Assembly (NCBI GenBank): GCA_045802605.1
Contig: JBJMQS010000019.1
Span: forward strand, 62,001-126,000
Direction of reading: 5' to 3'
DNA length: 64,000 nucleotides
From: JBJMQS01 sp045802605
GTDB lineage: Bacteria > Planctomycetota > Planctomycetia > Gemmatales > Gemmataceae
This document shows, piece by piece, positions 58,058-64,000 of the stretch. Each line of letters begins with the position of its first letter. Position 1 is the first letter of the stretch. The translations under genes and the position numbers were made by a program. The notes beneath the pieces were generated by a model. That model was given only the letters and a program-made list of their open reading frames with translations, made no database searches and was not told the origin of the DNA.

Positions 58058-60004
58058 GTGCAAGGAGCGCCTTCCCGCATCGCGCGAAGACCGGCCCCGG
58101 TTCGGGCCGCGATCGCCGCTGCACGCCGGGCACTGCTCGACCGTCAACGGGCCGATGGCCACTGGGTCGGCGAGCTTCAAGGCGACACGATTCTCGAATC
58201 CGAATACCTCATCCTGCTCGCGTTTTTAGGCCAACTCGATCACCCCGACGTTCCCAAGCTCGCTAATTACATCCGTACGCAGCAACAACCCGATGGCGGC
58301 TGGTCGAATTACCCCGACGGTCCGCCTGACATCAGTGTCTCGGTCAAAGCCTATTTCGCGCTGAAGCTTGCGGGCCACTCGGCGAACGCTCCGCACATGC
58401 AGCGGGCGGCCGCGGTAATTCACAAACTCGGCGGCGCGGAAGCGTGCAACAGCTTCACTAAGTTCTACCTCGCGCTGTTGGGGCAAATCCCTTACAGCAA
58501 CTGTGCCGCGGTGCCGCCGGAACTCGTGCTGTTGCCGCGTTGGTGTTACGTGAATCTGTATGCGATGTCGAGTTGGACAAGGACGATCGTCGTACCGCTG
58601 AGTCTGGTCTATGCGTACAAGCCGGTGACGGATGTGCCCGTTGAGCGCGGCGTGCGTGAACTTTTCCTCGGCGATCCACACGAGGTGAAGCCACCGTGCA
58701 GCGCCACCGAAAAGCGATTCACATGGACAAACTTTTTTCTATTCACCGATCGAACCTATAAGCGAGTCGAACGCTTTCTCGGACCGATTCGCCGGCTAGC
58801 AGTGCGTAAGGCCACTGCATGGATGCGCAATCACTTCCATGATTCGGACGGCGTGGGAGCCATCTTCCCGCCGATGATCTACACCGCGATCGTGCTGCAC
58901 GCGATGGGCAAAGGCCACCACGATCCCGAAATGCAATGGGCGATGAAGCAACTCAACGATCTGAAGATTGAAGAGGGCAACACGCTCCGCTTGCAGCCGT
59001 GCTTATCGCCAGTGTGGGACACCGCGCTTTCGACCATCGCACTGGCTGACGCCGGGATGGCGAGCGATTCGCCCTGCATGCGCAAAGCTGTCTCCTGGAT
59101 GCTCGACCGTGAAGTCCGCACGCCGGGTGACTGGAGTCTGGCGAACCCCGGCGTAGAGCCGGGTGGCTGGGTCTTCGAGTATCGCAACGCCTTTTATGCG
59201 GACACCGATGACACCGCGATGGTGCTCATGGCATTGGCTCGCTCACACCCCGCACCGACGGCGAAACCCGATTTACCCAGTTTGTTAAGCGAAGATCTGA
59301 GCGACGAGCCGGCTGTCAATCGGGCCGTACGTTGGCTTTTCGCATTGCAGAACAAAGATGGCGGCTGGGCGGCGTTCGATCGCGACATCAATCGCAAGGT
59401 GCTCGAGAAAATCCCCTTCGCCGACCACAACGCCATGCTCGATCCGAGTTGCCCGGACATCACCGCGAGAGTGCTCGAAGCATTAGGACACTACGGAATC
59501 GGTCTGGGTCACCCGGCCGTCGATCGCGCGATCGAGTTTCTGCGCCGCACACAGGAACCCGACTGCGGCTGGCCGGGCCGTTGGGGTGTCAACTACATCT
59601 ACGGCACCTGGCAGGTGCTGCAGGGTCTTGCGGCCATCGGATTCGACACAACCGACTTGATGGTCCGCCGCGCGGCCGAGTGGCTCAAGCGCGTGCAGCA
59701 ACCGTCGGGCGCCTGGGGCGAAAGCTGCGCCAGCTATGACGATCGGAGCCTGGCCGGAGTCGGCGCGCCGACCGCGTCGCAGACGGCGTGGGCCCTCCTC
59801 GGCTTGATCGCGGCCGGCGAGGCGGATAGCCCCGCGGTCGAAGCCGGCGTCGATTGGATTGTGAAGACACAGAAGTCGGACGGGATGTGGCAAGAAGACC
59901 ACTTCACTGGCACCGGCTTCCCCAAGGTCTTCTATCTGAAGTACCACTATTACGCGCTGTATTTTCCTTTGATGACACTAGCACGATATGACAGGAATTG
60001 TTAG
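58058..60004 (+). CDS. shc: Squalene-hopene cyclase
   Basis: 648 residues from GTG 58058, with GGAGAGGA 7 bases upstream; a TTG at 58025 is possible. The DXDD catalytic motif is DTDDTAMVLMAL with Asp residues at about 382-385, and QW repeats are scattered (QQQPDGGWSNYPDGPP, QNKDGGWAAFDRDIN, QKSDGMWQEDHFTG). EGNTLRLQPCLSPVWDTALS matches the central helix. The enzyme cyclises squalene to hopene, the first committed step to hopanoids, in the membrane. The TAG stop lies within the left arm of a palindromic repeat. Confidence 0.96.
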   Translation: MQGAPSRIARRPAPVRAAIAAARRALLDRQRADGHWVGELQGDTILESEYLILLAFLGQLDHPDVPKLANYIRTQQQPDGGWSNYPDGPPDISVSVKAYFALKLAGHSANAPHMQRAAAVIHKLGGAEACNSFTKFYLALLGQIPYSNCAAVPPELVLLPRWCYVNLYAMSSWTRTIVVPLSLVYAYKPVTDVPVERGVRELFLGDPHEVKPPCSATEKRFTWTNFFLFTDRTYKRVERFLGPIRRLAVRKATAWMRNHFHDSDGVGAIFPPMIYTAIVLHAMGKGHHDPEMQWAMKQLNDLKIEEGNTLRLQPCLSPVWDTALSTIALADAGMASDSPCMRKAVSWMLDREVRTPGDWSLANPGVEPGGWVFEYRNAFYADTDDTAMVLMALARSHPAPTAKPDLPSLLSEDLSDEPAVNRAVRWLFALQNKDGGWAAFDRDINRKVLEKIPFADHNAMLDPSCPDITARVLEALGHYGIGLGHPAVDRAIEFLRRTQEPDCGWPGRWGVNYIYGTWQVLQGLAAIGFDTTDLMVRRAAEWLKRVQQPSGAWGESCASYDDRSLAGVGAPTASQTAWALLGLIAAGEADSPAVEAGVDWIVKTQKSDGMWQEDHFTGTGFPKVFYLKYHYYALYFPLMTLARYDRNC

Positions 60005-60087
60005 CCGGACGCGCAAGCTACGGGAACCAGAGACTCGCGAGTGGGACCTAGCCTCTGCTTCCCGTAGCTTGCGCGCCCGGCTAACAA
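59998..60087. repeat. Palindromic repeat between shc and hpnH
   Basis: 29-base arms (59998-60026 and 60059-60087) with one mismatch; core TTGTTAGCCGGACGCGCAAG. It contains the stop codon of shc in its left arm and is related to the arms at 51155-51230 and 2149-2174. It ends 18 bases before the hpnH start. Confidence 0.93.
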
Positions 60088-60105
60088 ATACATAAAGGGA
60101 TTCAA

Positions 60106-61125
60106 ATGCGTTTTCCGTTGAGCATGACGCTGACCATGGCCGGCTACATCATCAAGAACAAGCTGACCGGGCGGAAGCGATTTCCGCTGGTGCTGATGCT
60201 CGAGCCGTTGCACGCTTGCAATCTCACTTGCACCGGCTGCGGCCGTATCCGCGAATATGAGACGACGATCAAAGACAAGCTAAGCGTTGCCGAGTGCCTT
60301 GCCTCCGTCGAAGAGTCTGGCGCACCTATCGTCTCCATCTGTGGTGGCGAGCCGATGATTTATCCGCAGATCGGCGAACTTGTCTCCAAGATCATTCGCA
60401 AACGCCGGCATGTGATTCTTTGCACCAACGGCATGTTCACCGTGAAACGGCTGCACGAGTTCAAGCCGTCGAGCCGGCTGATGTTCAACGTGCATCTCGA
60501 CGGCCTGGAAGAGACGCACGACCGCGCGGTCGAACGCAAAGGCGTCTTCCGCGCGGCAGTGGAAGGCATCATCGCCGCGAAGAAAGCCGGCTTCCGCGTT
60601 TGCACCAATACCACGATCTATCAGGAAACTGATCTCGCTGAAATCGATCGTCTCTTTGCTTATCTCACCAAGCTGCGCGTCGATACCTTCATGATCTCGC
60701 CGGCCTACGGGTACGCGGCGGTCGAAGAGACTAATCCGACGGGTGCCGCTGAGATCTTCCTCACTCGCGATCAGATCACGACCAAATTCAAAGAAGCGGA
60801 AAAGCTGCTCGGCAAATACCGGCTCGGCGCATCGCCGGTGTACCTCGAGTTTTTGAGTGGTCAGCGGCAACTCGACTGCACCGCGTGGGGCAACCCCACC
60901 CGCAACGTGAAGGGCTGGAAAGGCCCGTGCTATCTCATCACCGATGAGCACCATCAATCATTTGATGGCTTGATGAACGACACCGATTGGTCGAAGTATG
61001 GCCGCGGCAAAGACAAACGCTGCGAGCACTGCATGGCCCACTGCGGCTATGAAGCCTCGGCTGCGCTCGGCAAGCAAGGCAAGTGGAGTGACCCGCTGAA
61101 GATGTTGAAGTGGCAGTTGACGTAG
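60106..61125 (+). CDS. hpnH: Adenosyl-hopene transferase HpnH (radical SAM)
   Basis: 339 residues. The cluster motif CxxxCxxC is CNLTCTGC (Cys38, 42, 45); GGEPMIYPQIGELVSK follows. The Cys-rich tail DKRCEHCMAHCGYEASAAL holds a second metal site, and SPAYGYAAVEETNPTGAAEI is typical of HpnH. It adds a 5'-deoxyadenosyl group to hopene, making adenosylhopane, the precursor of extended hopanoids. The hpnG-like gene starts one base after its stop, so the two are cotranslated. Confidence 0.95.
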   Translation: MRFPLSMTLTMAGYIIKNKLTGRKRFPLVLMLEPLHACNLTCTGCGRIREYETTIKDKLSVAECLASVEESGAPIVSICGGEPMIYPQIGELVSKIIRKRRHVILCTNGMFTVKRLHEFKPSSRLMFNVHLDGLEETHDRAVERKGVFRAAVEGIIAAKKAGFRVCTNTTIYQETDLAEIDRLFAYLTKLRVDTFMISPAYGYAAVEETNPTGAAEIFLTRDQITTKFKEAEKLLGKYRLGASPVYLEFLSGQRQLDCTAWGNPTRNVKGWKGPCYLITDEHHQSFDGLMNDTDWSKYGRGKDKRCEHCMAHCGYEASAALGKQGKWSDPLKMLKWQLT

Positions 61126-61890
61126 ATGGCGGAGCGTAAGGCGGTGTACCGGTGCCCGAAATGTAAAACGGAAATCCCGTTCGGCACGCGCGAGAAACCG
61201 CCGCCCTCTCGATGTCCCAATTGCCACCGCCGTCTCTACATCCCTTCGGATTACGACGGCCCGCTCGCACATATCGCGGAGTGGGTATTTCAGTTCGCAC
61301 TCGAACGTGAAGCTCAACCCTTTCGACGGCTCAAACCCAATGCGCGCATCGTGGTTGCTGGAGTAGGTCCGGAACGAGCCGCCGCGGCCACGCGACAAAC
61401 AATTGAGCGATTCCAGCCCCCCGCCGTTATTTCGTGCGGATATGCGGGGGCGCTCTGTCAGGATTTGGCCGTGGGCGAAGTTGTTTACGTCGCCGGAGTC
61501 ATTGATGAACAGCGTCAAGGCTCGCGGTGCGATGCGATTCGCGGTACTTGTTTGTTGTTGTCGGTCTCTCAGATTGTTGCGGAGCCTAGTGACAAAATTC
61601 GGCTCGGAGAAGAATACTCGGCCGACCTCGTGGACATGGAATCGGCAGCGATCGCGCGAGTTTGCAGCGAAGCGAACGTCCCGTTTGGGTGTATTCGGGT
61701 TGTATCGGATTCCGTGAGTCAACGTTTATCACCCACGATTGCGCGGCTGCTGGGCGATGGGCAAATATCTGTCTGGAAAACAATGCCTGCAATCCTTCGC
61801 AATCCCCTGGTCATTGCAGAATTACTGCGACTCGCACGCGATACAAAAATCGCATCGCTGAAGTTAGGCGAAGCGCTGGCCAGACTGTGA
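61126..61890 (+). CDS. hpnG: HpnG-like nucleoside phosphorylase with N-terminal zinc ribbon
   Basis: 254 residues, starting directly after hpnH. Residues 1-45 form a zinc-ribbon-like region with CPKC (10-13) and CPNC (30-33), absent from typical HpnG. From about 70 the protein is a phosphorylase of the MTA/SAH nucleosidase superfamily: ARIVVAGVGPERAAAATRQT, VISCGYAGALCQDLAVGEVV and the active-site DLVDMESAAIARVC. HpnG removes adenine from adenosylhopane to make ribosylhopane. The zinc ribbon may bind a partner or be a fused small gene. Confidence 0.88.
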   Translation: MAERKAVYRCPKCKTEIPFGTREKPPPSRCPNCHRRLYIPSDYDGPLAHIAEWVFQFALEREAQPFRRLKPNARIVVAGVGPERAAAATRQTIERFQPPAVISCGYAGALCQDLAVGEVVYVAGVIDEQRQGSRCDAIRGTCLLLSVSQIVAEPSDKIRLGEEYSADLVDMESAAIARVCSEANVPFGCIRVVSDSVSQRLSPTIARLLGDGQISVWKTMPAILRNPLVIAELLRLARDTKIASLKLGEALARL

Positions 61891-61902
61891 ACACGATTGA
61901 AA

Positions 61903-62008
61903 TAGAAGAGTCAACCGCGGAGACGCAGTGAGCGCGGAGAAAATACCGAGACGACATCTTGTCTGGTTTTCCTCTGCGCTCTCTGCGTCTCCGCGGTTGA
62001 CTCTTCTA
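61903..62008. repeat. Palindromic repeat of the CCGCAGAG family, copy 4
   Basis: Arms of about 41 bases (61903-61943 and 61968-62008) with a few mismatches; core AGAGTCAACCGCGGAGACGC. It fills the gap between the convergent hpnG-like and leuS genes, and the leuS stop (62006-62008) is its last triplet. Confidence 0.9.
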
Positions 62009-64000
62009 TCCGACGACAAAGTTTACCAACTTCCCCTTCGCGATGATGATCTTCTTGATCTGCTTTCCGGCGATGTGGGACTGCACTTTTTCGTCAGCGA
62101 GCGCTGCGGCCTCGATTGCTTTCTCATCGGCGTCCGCGGAGATCGTGAGCCGTCCGCGGAGTTTGCCGTTCACCTGGACTGGCACCTCGATCATGTCAGA
62201 ACGTAAGAGCGACACATCGTACTGTGGCCACGGCTCATAGGCGAGCGACTCCGTGCCGCCGAGCGCTTGCCACAGCTCTTCGGCAATGTGCGGAGCGAAG
62301 GGCGAGAGAAGCAGCACGAACGTCTTGAGCACGGCCTTCGAGCGGGATTGCGACTTGGTCAGGTGATTCGTGAACTCCATCATCGCCGCGATGGCTGTAT
62401 TGAAGCGTAAGCCGTCCAGATCATCAGTGACGCGCTGAATAGTGACATGCAGGAGCCGCAACGTCTCGCGGTCAGGCTCGATATCTTGCACTGCCGCGTT
62501 AGTGTGCAATTTTTCGATGCGTTCATCGGCGATGAGCCGCCATACACGGCCCAGGAAGCGGTACACGCCTTCGACGCCACGCATGCTCCAAGGCTTCACT
62601 TGCTCCAAGGGCCCCATGAACATTTCGTAGAGGCGTAAGCTGTCGGCCCCGTACTCTTGCACGACCTTGTCGGGGTTGATGACGTTGCCGCGGGCCTTCG
62701 ACATTTTGTAAGCCCGGGCGGCGATGCGGACGCTGGGATCTTGCTTCAAAACGAAGAACTCGCCGGATTTCTCGACATCATCCTCAGTCAGTTTCACAGC
62801 CTGATCGCAATCTTCGACCGGGTCGCCCTTGCGGTCGGCCGCAATCCATTTGCCATCCCGCTTGTAGCCGGTGAATTCCATCTCACCGAGAATCATGCCT
62901 TGGTTTACGAGACGAGCGAATGGCTCCGCGGTGGGCACGAACCCGCGATCAAAGAGCACCTTGTGCCAGAAGCGGCTATAGAGCAAATGGAGCACGGCAT
63001 GCTCGGCGCCGCCGACGTAGAGATCGACCGGCAGCCAATATTCCGCCTTTGCGGGGTCGCAGAATGTATGCGTATTTTTCGGATCGAGATAGCGAAGGTA
63101 GTACCAGCACGAGCCGGCCCACTGCGGCATCGTGTTCGTCTCACGCCGGTACTTCTTGCCGTTGATGGTGACGTTGACCCAATCCTGCGCTTTAACCAGT
63201 GGCCCTTCCGGGCTGCCAGTCGGTTGAAAGTCTTCCAACTCAGGGAGCCGCACGGGTAGATCGGATTCGGGAACGGCCATGGTCAAACCGGTTGGTTGAC
63301 CCAGCGAATCGATCTCATGCAGAATTGGGAACGGCTCGCCCCAATAGCGCTGCCGCGAGAATAGCCAGTCGCGCAGCTTAGTGTTCACTCGGCGATTGCC
63401 GAGCCGTCGTTCCTCGAGCCAAGTGATGATTTTCGATTTGAATTCGGGCGTGGTCAGTCCATCGAACGAGCCGGAGTTGATTGCGACGCCATCGCCGACA
63501 AAAGCTTCGGTCAGTTTGTCGAGCGTGCTGCCGGTCTTCTCCACCCATTCTTCGGGAGGGCGCACGACCGTGCGAATTGGCAATTCGTATTGCTTGGCGA
63601 ATTCGAAGTCGCGGACGTCGTGCGCCGGCACGGCCATGATGGCGCCGGTGCCATACGTGGCTAACACATAGTCGGCGATCCAGATCGGGTTCTCTTCGCC
63701 ATTGACCGGGTTCATGGCGTAAGCGCCTGTGAATACACCGGTCTTGGTCTTTGCTAGATCCGTGCGCTCAAGATCGCTTTTGCGAGCGGCCAGGTCGCGA
63801 TAAGCGGAGACGGTATCGCGCTGCTCGGGGGCCGTGATGGCGTTCACGAGAATGTGCTCCGGAGCCAGCACAAGGTAAGTCGCACCAAAAAGTGTGTCCG
63901 GCCGAGTGGTGAAGACGCGGACGCTCATTCCTGATGCCAGAGCGAAATCGACTTCCGCACCTTCGGAGCGGCCGATCCAGTCGCGCTGCATCGTCTTGAT
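62006..64000 (-). CDS. leuS: Leucyl-tRNA synthetase, 5' part outside window
   Basis: The frame runs to the window edge (664 residues visible), reading IKTMQRDWIGRSEGAEVDFA just inside it, the start of the editing domain. Editing site: FTTRPDTLFGATYLVLAPEH. The catalytic domain resumes with LFSRQRYWGEPFPIL. The KMSKS loop is KMSKARGNVI with the last Ser changed to Ala, and anticodon-domain and C-terminal regions follow (MPQWAGSCWYYLRYLDPKNT, PVQVNGKLRGRLTISADADE). It charges tRNA-Leu; the window also carries a tRNA-Leu at 43646. The ATP-binding HIGH motif lies beyond position 64000. Confidence 0.96.
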   Translation of the reverse strand: MKTMQRDWIGRSEGAEVDFALASGMSVRVFTTRPDTLFGATYLVLAPEHILVNAITAPEQRDTVSAYRDLAARKSDLERTDLAKTKTGVFTGAYAMNPVNGEENPIWIADYVLATYGTGAIMAVPAHDVRDFEFAKQYELPIRTVVRPPEEWVEKTGSTLDKLTEAFVGDGVAINSGSFDGLTTPEFKSKIITWLEERRLGNRRVNTKLRDWLFSRQRYWGEPFPILHEIDSLGQPTGLTMAVPESDLPVRLPELEDFQPTGSPEGPLVKAQDWVNVTINGKKYRRETNTMPQWAGSCWYYLRYLDPKNTHTFCDPAKAEYWLPVDLYVGGAEHAVLHLLYSRFWHKVLFDRGFVPTAEPFARLVNQGMILGEMEFTGYKRDGKWIAADRKGDPVEDCDQAVKLTEDDVEKSGEFFVLKQDPSVRIAARAYKMSKARGNVINPDKVVQEYGADSLRLYEMFMGPLEQVKPWSMRGVEGVYRFLGRVWRLIADERIEKLHTNAAVQDIEPDRETLRLLHVTIQRVTDDLDGLRFNTAIAAMMEFTNHLTKSQSRSKAVLKTFVLLLSPFAPHIAEELWQALGGTESLAYEPWPQYDVSLLRSDMIEVPVQVNGKLRGRLTISADADEKAIEAAALADEKVQSHIAGKQIKKIIIAKGKLVNFVVG

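Overview
The window looks like chromosome of a planctomycete, most likely a member of the Gemmata group. Support from the sequence: secreted proteins open with the N-terminal motif LEDRLTPA or LESLDGRIVPS; palindromic repeats translate as SPTRKRG or LARRASEG-type peptides; a large Ser/Thr kinase is paired with an ECF sigma factor; there is a hopanoid (squalene-hopene) cluster; and many starts are GTG or TTG. No rRNA, insertion sequence, prophage or CRISPR array was found. Two tRNAs (Gln-CTG, Leu-TAA) are present. The genus assignment is inference.

Layout. 1-2.2 kb: partial MlaE-type permease, SAM methyltransferase and two small unknowns. 2.2-4.4 kb: a secreted FG-GAP/vanadium-haloperoxidase fusion. 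4.4-6.4 kb: tRNA-Gln, mogA-type molybdopterin adenylyltransferase and an iron alcohol dehydrogenase. 6.4-16.8 kb: a tightly overlapping surface-polysaccharide cluster on the minus strand (flippase, GT2, CapK-like, O-antigen ligase, acetyltransferase, epimerase, two-module GT4), interrupted by gluQRS on the plus strand. 17-28.3 kb: housekeeping genes (site-2 protease, dxr, a predicted pseudokinase, SEC-C/TPR protein, aminotransferase, ptsI, lipoprotein, HU). 28.6-30 kb: two neighbouring genes, each with a one-base frameshift.

30-38.4 kb is a signalling island read mainly rightward: hybrid PAS histidine kinase, RsbRD-type histidine kinase, REC-PP2C phosphatase, DUF2294 proteins, a REC protein, DUF3309, small peptides and CsrA. 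It carries two copies of a tiny-ORF plus intrinsic-terminator module, the least explained element in the window. 38.5-45.1 kb: secreted proteins, a kinase/FGE/hydrolase triple fusion with its ECF sigma factor, tRNA-Leu with a 7-bp tandem repeat beside it, and a membrane protein. 45.1-55.4 kb: RNA-modification genes (THUMP methyltransferase, RluA), two Nudix hydrolases, a retron-like reverse transcriptase, a YgiQ-type radical SAM protein with a palindromic repeat inside its reading frame, and ubiX. 55.5-61.9 kb: a flavoprotein, then hopanoid genes (epimerase, squalene-hopene cyclase, HpnH, HpnG-like phosphorylase with a zinc ribbon). 62 kb to the end: 3' part of leuS.

Palindromic repeats of at least two families sit at gene ends through the second half, often with a gene's stop codon inside the repeat arm.
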